Shown here: in pieces, positions 11,375-23,480 of the stretch | Position numbering within the stretch: position 1 is the first letter of the stretch | How the letters are laid out: each line of letters begins with the position of its first letter | Source: Gnetum montanum | Lineage: Eukaryota > Streptophyta > Gnetopsida > Gnetales > Gnetaceae | DNA: 64,000 nt | Direction of reading: 5' to 3' | Assembly (NCBI GenBank): GCA_015680685.1 | Contig: MNCI01024201.1 | Coordinates: 130,139 to 194,138, forward strand | Made by a program: the position numbers and the translations under genes | Notes under the pieces: model-generated | The model's input: the letters and a program-made list of their open reading frames with translations, nothing else | The model's database searches: none | What the model was told of the DNA's origin: nothing

Positions 11375-12240
11375 TGATGAGTGGCAAATACCCCTACGCT
11401 CAAACATACAAATCACTAAGTGTTCACGCATGATTCAATCAAATTTCATGGATTCTATGTCTTCTAGTACACTAGCCTCTAAGAAGTGAGCTTTCTCTAA
11501 TAGTCATTCATTGTCCTCCTAATTACACTTTTGATATGCAAAGGTATGGTTACATGTAATTGAGGCATATAATTTTTATTATTTTTATGTTTTATGTTTT
11601 GGGTGCTTAAAATAAAGGATGAAAGGAATGAAGTCATTTAATTGCTAATTTAACTTAACTAACTAACCTAACTAATCTAAACATAAGAATATGTTTCCAC
11701 TTGTCGTACACATCCTAAACACATTTAGCACTATTGGGTTACCAAATGTTAAGCATTATTGGGATTACCAAGCATATGCACGAAGTGGTCATACTTATGT
11801 GCTTGATTAATCACTACTTAATCTAGCTTAGTTTAGCTTGGTTTGGCCTAATTAATTATTTAATTACTTAAATCATTAAAGGAAATTGCATAGGACATTA
11901 AATTCATAAGTAAATAATTAATCTATTTTCAAGTGCTGCAAGATTTATCAAAAAGCTTATCTTTATTGCCACACATATTGCTATGCTTAGGTAAAACAAT
12001 GCTTGAATAAAGATTCATACACTCTTGACTCCTACTACAGGCACTTAGAAAAATATTTTCTAACTTCCAAATGACAAAAATACAAGAGCTCTACTACAAC
12101 TATGATAAGACATTCCATAAACACAGTGGGTGAGTGCATATTTATAGGCAAAAATAGACACTACGTCAATGGGGCCACATCAATGCATTAAATCATGTGT
12201 CAATGAGGCCTAATGCATGTAGCTAATCCATGATTCATCA
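11375..12240 (-). repeat. 3' LTR of element B
   Basis: It begins TGATGAGTGG and ends ATTCATCA, a 6-bp inverted terminal motif. It aligns with 22980-23480 and 42722-43105 along its full length. That comparison proves where A is inserted: TTTAATTACT is followed by TAAATCATTAAAGG here, but the two halves are 19 kb apart in the other copy. Confidence 0.95.
12139..12146 (-). promoter_or_regulatory. LTR TATA box, element B 3' copy
   Basis: The minus strand reads CCTATAAATATGC. The same box is in the 5' LTR (42990-42997) and in element D (51472-51479), supporting minus-strand orientation. Confidence 0.65.
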
Positions 12241-12252
12241 TACCCCCACGAT
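12241..12252 (-). other. Polypurine tract of element B
   Basis: The minus strand reads CGTGGGGGTA directly before the 3' LTR. Element D has CATGGGGATA at the same place. Confidence 0.75.
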
Positions 12253-12289
12253 TGAATGAAAAATTGTCCTCAAGTTCTTTACAAATTTG

Positions 12290-14712
12290 GGAAGGTATGG
12301 AATTATTAACTGATGACAGACATACATCAAACATAAAAAAACACTAAGTGCCCAAGTTTACGGATATATAATCATTACAAAATTTTCTAGTGTTTAGGAC
12401 TACAAAATTGAATATTAGAACAAAATTTCATAAACACATTCTCCTCTAATGATGTGAAGGTAATGGAGAAAATTAAAAGATCCCAAGTGGTGAAGGCTCC
12501 TAAGGTTCCAAAGGACCTTCTCTTACTTTAGGTGCATATAGTTGTTGAGGCTATTGTGGCTATCCTACTACTACTGCAACTTCTAGTGAAAGATGGAAAG
12601 CATCCAACAATGCTTTCATCCTCTCCTCCTTACTCCTAGGATCATGCATGGTCCATGCAACTTTGTCAATGTGGGTTGAAATGGGCACATCCCAAGGGTA
12701 AGGCATTATTGGGAATAACTCCTTAACATTGACAAACTAGGTAGCAAATTGTTTGTGTTCAATGTCAAATGTCCTAATTTCATATTGCAGTTCCTGGTAG
12801 TCATGCATTCTTTTGGCCAAGTTCTCAATAGTTAATCTTTGATTAGTGAATCTTTCCCTAAGAACTTTGAGTTCAACATTTACAGTCCCAAGCTTTTGGT
12901 TAATCTCCTTGTGATGCTTGAACTCTACCTTGTACAACAAGTATAATTTGGCCACTTGCTTTTCTAACTTTGACTATAGCTATTTGATAGTCAGCATTGT
13001 TAGGTTTGCATATCAGAGATTGGTAACCTCTATATGTTCAATCATTTCTTCAATATGCAACTCCTTCGTGTGGATCTCCACTTTGTTGTAGGTATCTATT
13101 CTATTAATGATAGGTTTTCATACCTCTTTTCCTTGCTAGAGTTTCTAGAGGATCTTATTAGCTTTTTCCTTAGCCATCTAGATGTGTTTTTCATTAACTT
13201 CCTTTTGNACTTTTTCCTTAGCCATCTAGATGTGTTTTTCATTAACTTCCTTTTGTATCCCAACCTAATCTATGTAGTGATTCTTGACTCTCTCAAATTT
13301 GAGAGCCCCATTCTTCTAGGTGTCAATCTCAATCATAGATTTTTGATGTAAGGCATGAACTTCCTCCATAGAGAGATTTCTATTCTCTGTTATCAATCTT
13401 CTAAGCTTAGTGTTCACCTTGGCTAGCTACTCCTACTGTTGATGGATGAATTCTTGCATTTGTTGTTTTCGCACATCAACATTCCATAGGCAATGATTTT
13501 CTACGATCAGCATCTCATTCTCTTAGTGTGTCTAGACCAAGTCCTTCTAAACTAAATTTGTTTTGGTCTCAACCACAAACTAGTCAAAGACAGTTTTCAC
13601 CTTTCCCATTGCAATATGTTTCAGTCTATTTTAAAGCTATTGAAAAGTTTCATCTCTTGTTAGTGTAGGGTTGAGGAGCACGAGATCAACAAGACAAGCT
13701 CTTAATTTAACAACCTCTATGACCAAGAATTTTTTGTGTGCTTATGCTATTTTAAATTTCCCTTATAAAACAATACACTTTCCCTTTGCTTCAAGTCACT
13801 TCAACTAGGTTATAATGATATTATCCAAAAAATCAAAGATATCCAAAATCGATTGCCCAGTTTTCACTAGTCAATCTAGTAACTCTTTGTGTTGGGTTGC
13901 ACTCAATCTTTTGCTAAAAATTCATATGGATGTTTGCACATCTTTGAGTGTAAAAATTTCTAATATAGGCACCAAAGGTGTGTTCAATGCTTTAGCGATT
14001 CTATAAGCAACCACTTCTATTGTTGTCTCTTGTTGTTGGTGCTACATCACCAATACTGTTGCCCCTTTGCCTTCCACCAAGAGCACCAAAAAGGTAGTGG
14101 CATTCCTAGAGATTTCTAGGAATTATTATTATTGCAAGAGAGACACTATCACCTCTCAGGCATTAAGATTCAACCTTGCACTAGAATCAGGCAAACTAAG
14201 AGCCTATGCAATAGCTTCTACCAAGTAAGAAACCTGAATATCCTTGATTCTCATAGTGTCTCTTACCTTTCTTCTATTCTAGAAGAGATATGTCTCTCCC
14301 ATGTACCACTCCCCATTTATAGTGATGATTGGCCACATGGGAGAGATTTGTAATTATGTCTTAACTTCTGGTGGAGCATGTTCTGAGAATGATTCAAAGT
14401 TTAGTTCTTGGAGAACTAAGCATTGGACATCATAAGGCTTGATCATATCTAGGTAGGCTTGTGTCAATGTAACCTCAAGTCTTAGTAAAGCCCTAGTGCC
14501 TCTCCTCTTTGGGATTGCTCACTTACAACCTCTTCTTCAGAATCTATTGAACAAATTTCACTTTGGGCTCCTCCTGAAGGGGTCCCATTTTGTGAGTTTC
14601 TATTACCTACTCCTGAGCTTATTTTTCTTGGCCACTTCCAATTCTGGATTGTTTTTCCTTAGGTTTTAATGGTCCTCCTTCTTATGGGCATTTGAGTCTA
14701 GGTGCCATTTGT
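12290..14712 (-). pseudogene. Athila env-like or extra 3' gene relic in element B
   Basis: Between integrase and the 3' LTR the minus strand keeps open stretches without a continuous frame. At 12955-12737 a 72-residue piece reads KLGTVNVELKVLRERFTNQ with regular heptad-like leucines, suggesting a coiled coil. A start-like ATG lies at 14712. The place corresponds to the better preserved 251-codon gene of element D (51758-52513). Athila elements are known to carry extra 3' genes, some called env-like, with high sequence diversity. No membrane segment or known domain was identified. A contig join at 13208 adds an artificial duplication. Confidence 0.5.
13162..13255. other. Assembly join: single N between exact 46-bp duplicates
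   Basis: Positions 13162-13207 and 13210-13255 are identical (CTTTTTCCTTAG...TTCCTTTTG), separated by N at 13208 and one A. The same design occurs at 58736. It is best read as two contig ends that overlap but were not merged, so the duplication is probably not in the genome. Confidence 0.85.
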
Positions 14713-16880
14713 AATCACAACATAACCAAGGATTAGCACTTAATGTGTAACTTTGAAACATTGGAAATACCTTATCTCTTGGGCAAGTTACACTTGGCTA
14801 AGTTTTGATAATGTTCTAGTTTATTATTTTAATATTATTTTATTATTAATAATTAATTTTAGGTTTACTGGAGTTTGTTGGAAGGGTGAAACTCTCAAAA
14901 ATTGATGGTTTAATATTATCCTATTCATTAACCCTTTAGGGGAGTTAGAAAAATTTTGAATAATTTTCTTCAAAAACCTTTAGGTTTGTGGCCCCCATGA
15001 CCAAGAGCTTACCATCAATAGCTACAAGATCTAAGAATGAAGTGATTTGGATAAATGATGTGAACATTATAGACTCTGGAAGTTTTTGGGCTTTGAAAAG
15101 TTACAAAACCTCCCCTCTTATTTTGAAGCAAATGACAAAAAATTTCAAAGTGTTGGGTGGTATTTATAGAATTTTTTGGCTACATCAAAAAGGCCTAGTC
15201 AATGAGGCTAACTCGACGTAGCTTTTGACCACAATAGACTTTGTCAAAATTTGAAAAATATAAGGAGTTTCTAAATGAAAGTGGGGTCAAATGGAAGCCC
15301 AAAAGCCAAGAACATGATGAAATTATTAGAAGAGTGTAATGAGTAGAGAATGAGATTTCATGAAGAATAATACCTTAAGGAGCACATAGTTAGATGCATG
15401 ATGGGGCGCACGAAAGATTTTGATTGCAGTAATGTCTAAGGGTAAGGAACTTAACTAACCAAACCATGATATATGTGAGTGGGTCCTTCCAATAGTGACA
15501 CATGCCCTTTTTGCCCTTGCATATCCTCAACTGAGTTTGTGGACCCCATAGTTGATTAATGATTACAAAACATTAACAACCAAACCGAGCGAAACTATTT
15601 AGGAATTTTAGCACATCAAACTAAGACACGAAATAAAAACATGAAAACTGGCAATGAGATGAGTTATGAAGAGCATTGATGGATGTTATAGAGAATGGAA
15701 TGGATGTCTCAATCATGGTCACATGAAGTACCTTGTGAGAGTCATGGTTAAATGACCCAATAAAGTCCAACCTTAGTCTAGATTAAAACCAACCACTTTT
15801 AGTGACTTTTCATACCACTCTAGGACTAGTCTACCCCCTCAAGACATAAGAATACTCCCATGGACAACCACCATTTCTTATTAAAGTAGAAAAGAGAAGC
15901 AGGAAGTGAAAAAAGGGCCTTAGTTAGAGGGAACCTTTAGGCATGGGTAACATGTCTTTTTAGTTCCATAATTAGTGCTTGTATCCCATTTATTTTTTCT
16001 AAGGGGTGTGCTTTGAATTCCCATCATTTTTATTTTTTTATTTTGTTTTTTTTTTTATTTTTTTTTTATGGAAACCACACCATGCAAAGACTTATTCAAC
16101 TTCCTATTATTGGTTGACACGAAATGGTAAGAAATCCATAAAAATACACATGCACTTGAGCAATAGAGAGGTACAAAGAGTATTAAATCCCCTTGAAGCC
16201 ACATCCTTTTCAAACCTTTGAATCTTTCCCAAGCTTGGAAAGTACCAAAGTCACAAGTTTGTTAAGGTTTTATTAATAAAAATGAAACCTCATATTCCCA
16301 AGGAAAACCATAGTGTTTGTGAATGTGTGGATGATGTGGACTCACTGCTTGTTTCATGAAAAAGAGACCAATCTTAGTTATTAGTCATCAAAATTTAAAA
16401 ATAGAAACCAAACATTAGCAATCAATAACATTAAGTACAAACCACCATTAGCAAACAGCAACAGCAACACTATGTCCTATTGGCAATAAAGCACTTTATT
16501 AGCAAGAATAATGACACTAGAATAAAATAAAATATTTAAGAAATTATAAAATATTCAAGAAAGATAAAAAATACTAACGATGTTGTAAAATAAAAATTTG
16601 GAAAAACAACAAAGAGTAAAATAAAAAAGGTATAAAAATAAAGAAAGTGTCAAACAAAAAATTAGGAAAAACTAAGGAGCCACTTTAAATGTTTAGCATG
16701 GATGGCCATCTCCGCCTCCCTTCCCCCCAAAAGAACTAAATATTGAGAGAGGTCATCCATCCATTGAAGTGTTGCTTCCACTGGCTTGCATGGGTTCATG
16801 GAAAGGTTTAACTTGTTGCATATTAACTAACTGCCTTTTATTTAGGTTCATAAGTTTGTAAATTAACATGGCCCCAAAAG
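14713..16880 (-). other. Non-coding 3' region of element B with pyrimidine-rich tract
   Basis: No gene was recognised. A T-rich tract lies at 16026-16070. The flanks GGCATGGGTAACATGTCTTTTTAG (15938) and AATCCCCTTGAAGCCACATCC (16185) align with element D at 53892 and 54050, so the segment is a conserved part of this element family rather than random filler. Confidence 0.65.
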
Positions 16881-17970
16881 AAAAAGTTTCATGAATGATG
16901 TTAGGCTCTTCCCACAACATCTAAAACTTAGTTTTTTGAGGTACGTGTGTGGGGTTCTAGTACAGAACCTTATCTCCCAGTTGAAATTTCACTTTCCATA
17001 TTTGAAGGTCATGGTGCTTTTTATTAAATGCCTTATGCACTTCATTCCAAGATAGGACTATTAATCAATTTTTATCTAGCACGTTAAGGTTGATTAATCA
17101 TTCTCTTTGTGCTAGAATCAAGTCAAGATCTACATCACATGTTGTTGAAAGTGTATGGAGCTTAGATTGAATAAGAAGTATTGGTGGTTTCCCATACACC
17201 AACTCATAGGGAGATTAGCTTGTAGGGAGTTTCCATGTTGAGAAATAGGCCCAAAGGACATCTTTGAGTTTTGTGCTCCAATCTCTCCTATATTTGCTAA
17301 TAGTCCTTGTTAAGATCTTTGTAATCTCCCTATTAGTAACATCTTCTTAACCATTAGCTTGGGGGTGATAGGGTGTTGTCAATTTCTATTCAACCCCCAA
17401 GTGTTACATGAGCTTATGAAAAGTGGTGCCTATAAAGTGGGTTCTATTATCAGAAATTAGTGCACATGCCACCCAAAACCTATTTATAACATTTTTTCTA
17501 CAAACCACGTAGCAGTAGATGATGTATAGTTGATGATGGTTACTGCTTCTACCCATTTTGTGTAGTACTCAATGGTGATGATTATGTACATCTTTTGATT
17601 TGACATGGTTGTGATGGGATCCATGAAGTCGAAGCACCATATGTTAAAGGATTCCAATGGTTAGATCCACTTTTGAGGTCCCTCCATTTGCATGGTCATC
17701 CCACCATCTCGTTGATAGCATTCATAAGAGCAGAAAAATTGGTGGGCATCCCTGAAGATGGTTAGCCAATAATACCTTGCCATCAGTATCTTAATGGTCA
17801 TGCATCTCCCAACATAGTGGCCCCTATATGGACCCTCATGAGCATCCTGGAGAATGCATAGTTGATTAGCATCAAGTACACACTAACAAACCAAGTCATT
17901 AGCACACATCTTATAAAGGTGTCCATTGATTTCCATGAAGCATTTGACCTGATGAAGAAACTATTGTTTT
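16881..17970 (-). pseudogene. Integrase of element B, degenerate
   Basis: The minus strand shows the zinc-binding domain as HEGPYRGHYVGRCMTIKIL followed by ARYYWLTIFRDAHQFFCSYEC (about 17845-17690), which gives the His-His-Cys-Cys pattern. Next comes CFDFMDPIT with the first catalytic Asp and TIEYYTKWVEAVT. Later parts are shattered by stops and frameshifts, and a catalytic Glu motif could not be located. The enzyme would have inserted element cDNA into chromosomes. Confidence 0.82.
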
Positions 17971-18239
17971 TTCCTATAGTCTAGATCTTGTTGCATCTCT
18001 TGAATGAGAAGATAACTAAGGATGTCATCATACCATTTTGATTCTGCGACCACTTGTTCATTTGTTGCACCTATAAATAGGAGTTCATAAGGAAATTAAT
18101 TAGAGAGTAGGCTCTCCTCTTTGTTATCTCATCATAACTCAGATAAGTGATCAATGACCACATTCTCAATCCCCTTTTGATCTACCATTGTAAGATCAAA
18201 TTCCTACCAAACCACCAATCATAATATAATATGGAAGCT

Positions 18240-19420
18240 CACTATTGGTTTGTTCATGAGGAAGCAAATTGCATTGTGGTCAGTGTGCACAAACACTTTA
18301 TATCCAAGCACATACTGCCTAAACTTCTAGAGCATATACCATCACCATTAGTTGTTTCCCCATTGTGGTGTAATTCAACTGTGCACCCACAATGCTTTGA
18401 CTTATGAAATGGATGTAATATGGATGTTTCTTGTCATCCAACTATGTAAACACAACTCCCAAGGCATAATTCGATGCATCTATCATGATATGAAATGATC
18501 TAGACCTGTCAAGTGCTTGTACAATTGGAGTCTCTATAAGTTTCTACTTGAGGCTCTAGAATGCATTTTCACATTCTTTAATCTAGATGAATGGAACATA
18601 TTTTTTTGTTAGGTTGACCAATGATTTTGCAATCTTAGAGAAATTCTCTATGAATCATCAGTAGTAGCTAATGTGTTCAAGGAATGACCAAACATCTTTA
18701 ACAATTTCCAGTTAATGAGTTATTCCTTGGATGATCCTTATATTTTCAGGGTCCATCTCAATCCTTTCCTGAGAAATTCAATGTCTCAATACAATGCCCT
18801 CCTGGATCATCAAATGGCTCTTCTACCAATTGAGCTAAAGATTCATCTCCACACACCTTTTAAGCACTTTCTTAAGGTGGTCCAATGCTTGCTCAAATGT
18901 GGTGCCATAGGTGAAAAAGTCAACCATGAAAACGTTCATCCTACAACCACTTTGTCATTGAAAAATGCTTAGGACCAAGCATTGGAATGTTGTAGGAGCA
19001 TTGCACAAACCAAAAGGCATCTTTCAATAAGCAAAAGTTTCCCAGGGACTCATGAATATTATTTTGGCTTGATGCTCTAGCATAATCTGGATTTGGTTAT
19101 AGCCACTATAACCATCCAAAAAGCTGTAATAGTAATGCCTAGATATAGTGTCCAACACTTGATGCACAAATGGCAATGGAAAATGATCTTTGAATTTTGC
19201 CATATTTAATAGCAAGAAGTCGATGCAAACTCGGCACTTGTCACATTTCTTTGGCACAATCACAAGTGGGCGAACCCACTTACTATTTACAATGGAATAG
19301 ATAAACCCTACCTTAAGGAGTTGTTTGATTTCCTCTTTGATGATTTGCTTCAATTTGGGATTCAATCATCACTATAGCTGCCTCTTTGGCTTTGTGACCA
19401 AATCAATGTAGATACGATGT
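18240..19420 (-). pseudogene. Reverse transcriptase and RNase H of element B
   Basis: RT begins with KLKQIIKEEIKQLLKVGFIY, then CRVCIDFLLLN, FPLPF, SFLDGYSGYNQIQI and MPFGLCNAPTTFQ. The active-site loop (18918-18935) reads FMVDF where the family has Y/F-x-D-D, so one catalytic Asp is lost. RNase H is recognised downstream by DASNYALGVVF (about 18480-18440), YYIHF and NYTTMGKQLM. Several stops interrupt it. Only one RNase H is seen here, unlike the Tat elements. Confidence 0.88.
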
Positions 19421-19959
19421 TGGCATATCCTAGGATCAATCCTTATAAATTTAGGATATGACCAAGTAAAGGATTTTAGCCATTTGTTAACCACCCTCAA
19501 TAGCATCTATTTCTATTCAAAAGCAAGATTTACATTGATGATTACTAGCTTACCATTTTTCAAAAATGCATACTCCATGCTAGTAGTTAGAGTTTTCATC
19601 TCTAAGGGCTCTTGTTTAAAATTTTTAGGGATTTCCAACCTTCCTTAATTGGTATCATCATTTGCATTATCAAAGAGTTGGTGATGAACTCACTCTAGTT
19701 CATCCATGTTTTCAACATAGGCACATGTCAGACTCTTAGCAGGTTCCATGCAAAGTGTGCTACTTCCAATATTAGCTATTAGCCACTGGGTGACCTCCTA
19801 TTTTATGGCTGCTGCATACATGCACCTCTGAATATCTACCTCATTTTCACACAACCTACATCCAAAAATGAATGCTCTTTTCATGGACCAGAGTTACTGT
19901 ACATAGTTGCACCCAATATTGTTGTACGTAATGCATGGAACTCTCTTCTTCTCGATCTT

Positions 19960-20330
19960 TCCAAATTCATTCTCCTTAGAAATTTCCAAGGAGAGATCTC
20001 TAATGCCCATTCATGCATCAACAGTGCTCAACCATGCCCTTCCCATAATAATTGGGAAGTCTCCCTTCTAGTTATCAACCTTGATCACCAAAAAATCAAT
20101 AGGATAAGAACACCCATAGACAATGGTCACAATATCCTCTACAAATTCCAATGGAATAGTGGTAGACTAATATACCAATTTTAAATAGATGTTACTCTTC
20201 TTGAGAGGAGGCAAGTTGTAGGCATTGTACATTTCATGAGAAATCATATTAACTTTAGAACTTGAGTCAATAAGAGCTTTAAATTACTCATTCCTAGCAA
20301 CCTACAAATAAATGAGAGGACTCCCAAGAT
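19960..20330 (-). pseudogene. Retropepsin-like protease of element B
   Basis: The minus strand reads ALIDSSSKVNMISHEMYNA (catalytic motif Asp-Ser-Ser, normally DSG) followed about 65 codons later by FPIIMGRAWLSTVDA, the second conserved motif (usually ILGRPFL). This is the aspartic protease that would cleave the Gag-Pol polyprotein. Stops occur on the way. Confidence 0.82.
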
Positions 20331-20699
20331 CAACTCTTTTTCTAGGAAGGTTGATAGCCTTCATCCAATTAGATATAATGTGGGTTAACATGATAGTGTA
20401 GATCTTAGGAGGCATTTGGTTTGAAGAGATCTTGAAAGGATTTGATGCAAATGATGATGGAGAGACAAGGTGGCCAACTCCATTAGTCTATGAAAAATTT
20501 GGAGGACTGTTGGGTTGAAAGAATGGTTATTTTCAGGATTTAGGTTAAAAACAATTTGGCTAAAAATTTGGCTGTAACTTGATAGCCCTAGTAGCATTAT
20601 GTTTTTGCAATTGTGGTGGAATTTCACCCTGCATAGATGAAGCATGAGGTAATTGGGTGGAGGATGGAGGAGCATGTGCTAAAGGATGAGAAGAGTGAT

Positions 20700-22825
20700 A
20701 TGGATATGGGGTTTCCCCTCTAGTAGATAGAGAATGAGTTTTGTAATACTCTGGAGGGTAGTGGTAGCACTAAAAAGAAGCTTGACTAAAAGAGTTATGC
20801 AGAAACATCAATTATTGAACATAGTATCCATATGGATCTGGCCATAAGGGTACTTCTACCTTGGTGGTGCCATCCCCCATGACTATGGGTATTACCATTA
20901 TTGGTACTACTCATATGGTTGTTGTGGAGGTCCACTTGGATAATAAGCTTCTTGTTGTTGGTGGAACTACCTTGGATTTCCTTGAGGATAAAGTAATCTT
21001 TTAGGTGCTTACCTTCTTGCTAGTCTAAGATTTAGTGTGTATACCCTAGACTCCTAAAAGTGTGACATGATAGGGTAACATCCTTTATGATGTTCATATT
21101 GGCAGATGTAACATCCATCATCATCATTTGATTCAGACTTCATAACTTCTTCTACTATCGCAGCTTTGCCCTTACCCCTTTAGTAGGCACGTTCAGCTTC
21201 TTTTCACCTCCTACGATTACAGTCACTACTCTACTCTCTTGATTCTTCTGCGATCTTTAGAGTAGTTTGGAATTTTTCATTCAACAAATTTCACATTTTA
21301 TCTACCTTGGCTGAAATTTCAAACATAAATTTTTAAATCACTGAGGTTTTTTTGTTCACCATATCATCATGTGGTAACTCCTCCTCATTGTTGCAAAATT
21401 AGACCTCCCTTTTTCTAATGGAAGGATCCCTATTATATTCCTCAACACTTTCTCATTTCCTTAGCTCTCTTTCTTTCGCTACTTGTTCTATCATCCTTTG
21501 GATCTGATGGGCTCTAAGTTTTGATAGTCTTCCTTCAGCATAAATCCTAAGAGTTCTTCTCATTTCTGATCTAAGTCCATCTATGATGTGGTGAAGTTGT
21601 TTCCACTAAGAATAACCATGACCAAGGCATCAGTGTATGAGAGAATAGTATCTACCCATGGTAGCATCCAAGGGTTCCTATGTTCCTTACTTGCATCCTT
21701 GGATCTACCCTCTTAGATTAGACACTCAAGAGTACATATGACATTTATCATTGAACAGCTCTAGCATTGTACTCCGCCTACAAACAAATTTTGGCTCCAA
21801 GAACCATTACCAACTTTCTACTTTCTTGATGAATGTCCTAGGAAATAATTTTAATTTTTTCCAATCATTTTCAATATTTTATAAGGCAAAGGCATTGTGA
21901 AAGGCTTGAAGATGTGTTTGTGGATCAAAGTTATATCCCCCCTCAAATCTAGGAATATTGTTCATGTTAAGCCACTTAATTTGACTATCTTTCACATGCT
22001 TGATTGGAATTTTCACTACCTCTGCAATATTTAGCATACTCCAAGTTGCAAAAAAAGGAACATCATTATCATCATTTCAATGATACCTATGATGTCCTTT
22101 GCTACCCCTTTGTTCATGGTGGGCTGAGCGATCATTATTATCCTGCTATTTTCCTTCATCATGATTGTCCTTTCTACAGCATTTATCAAAACCAGAAGAG
22201 GAAGAAGAAGATGCAAATGAAAAGGATGAAGAGAGAGAAATACTACCACCACCATGGTGTCTACCACCACCTCTACACTTGTCATAGCCATGTTCATCAG
22301 TTTGGTTCTCATCTTGATGTTGCCCAAGCCCCTGCTTTGACTCCTACTTTTGCCTAAACCTAGACTATAGCTTCAAGCTCAAAGCCCCATCACCAATATC
22401 AAGAGGTGGAGAATCTTCATGTTGAGAACTTGCAGAGGGAGAATCCTTCTTGTCATTTTGGTTGAGCATGAATAAGGGATTAGTGAATCGTTTCTCCTTC
22501 AAAGCCTCATGGTGCTTCTCCTAGTGTTGATCTCTCCTATGTTGTGTTTCAGTGGGATAATAGTCCCAGTGGTCATGGTCATTCACAATGTACTCTTCTT
22601 GAAGATCTTAGATGCATAACCTCCTAAGAGTTTGGAGCATCATCCAAGAAATAGATCAATCAGGAGGCATTACAATGTTGCCTTCATGTCTCGCCATCAC
22701 AGTTGTTCATCCTGATGCAAGATGAAGGTGAAGTCAGGCACATACTCATCCAGATGAGTATATACCACCTAGCATTCTTGAGGCATTGGAAATTTAGTAT
22801 CATTACAATTTTGAGAAGATGACAT
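20700..22825 (-). pseudogene. gag: gag of element B, degenerate
   Basis: The likely start is ATG at 22825 (MSSSQNCNDTKFPMPQEC). The capsid core lies at about 21960-21480 and includes NIPRFEGGYNFDPQTHLQAF and IDGLRSEMRRTLRIYAEGR. Near 21120 a zinc-knuckle-like stretch CYICQYEHHKGC is visible, with spacing that departs from the usual CX2CX4HX4C. Many stops are present. The start is about 135 bp inside the primer site, leaving a short leader. Confidence 0.75.
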
Positions 22826-22960
22826 TCTACAATTAGAATAAGTTATCAATTTGCTTAAATTATTATATTTATTTTTAGAATGATTTTTTACCTTAGGGTT
22901 TATCCAACAATGTTAATGATTTTCACTATGCCTAGATAGGCATTGTTTTAAACAAAATAA

Positions 22961-22978
22961 TTCCTAGCAATGGTGCCA
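22961..22978 (-). other. Primer-binding site of element B (Athila type)
   Basis: The minus strand reads TGGCACCATTGCTAGGAA one base inside the LTR end. It resembles the Athila site TGGCGCCGTTGCCGG, complementary to the tRNA-Asp 3' end, with transitions. Confidence 0.8.
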
Positions 22979-22979
22979 A

Positions 22980-23480
22980 TGATGAGAAAAAAATACCCCT
23001 ACGCTCAACCTTACAAATCACTAAGTGTTCACATGTGATCTAGTTGAATTCCTTAGATTCTATGTCTTCTAGTACACTAGCCTCTAGGAAGTGAACTTGC
23101 CCTAACAATCATTCATTATCTTCCCAATTACAATTGTGATATGAAAAGGTATAATTAAGTGTAATTGAAGTGTATGATTTTTATTATTTTTATGTTTTAT
23201 GTTTTGGATGCTTAAAACAAATGATGAAAGGAATGAATTCATTTAATTTCTAATTTAACTTAACTAACTAACCTAACTAATCCTAACATAAGCATCTATT
23301 CCCACTTGTTGTACACATCCTAAACATGTTTAGCACTACTAGGTTACCAAATGTTAAGTGTTATTGAAATTACCAAGCACCAAGCGTATGCTCGAAGTGG
23401 TCATACTTCTGTGCTTGATTAATCACTACTTAATCTAGCTTAGTTTAGCTTGGTTTAGCCTAATTAATTATTTAATTACT
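22980..23480 (-). repeat. 5' LTR of element B, part 1
   Basis: It aligns with 11375-11875 of the 3' LTR. It stops at TTTAATTACT, where element A begins. The last five bases TTACT are the target duplication of A. Confidence 0.93.

Noticed and set aside
13034-13351. Open frame of 105 codons on the plus strand, rich in Phe and Leu
   Set aside because: It spans the N at 13208 and its length depends on the artificial 46-bp duplication. It is also antisense to the B 3' gene relic.
22004-22357. 117-codon plus-strand frame rich in His and Tyr
   Set aside because: It is a shadow of the antisense gag of element B, and the repetitive composition comes from GAT/CAT-type runs.
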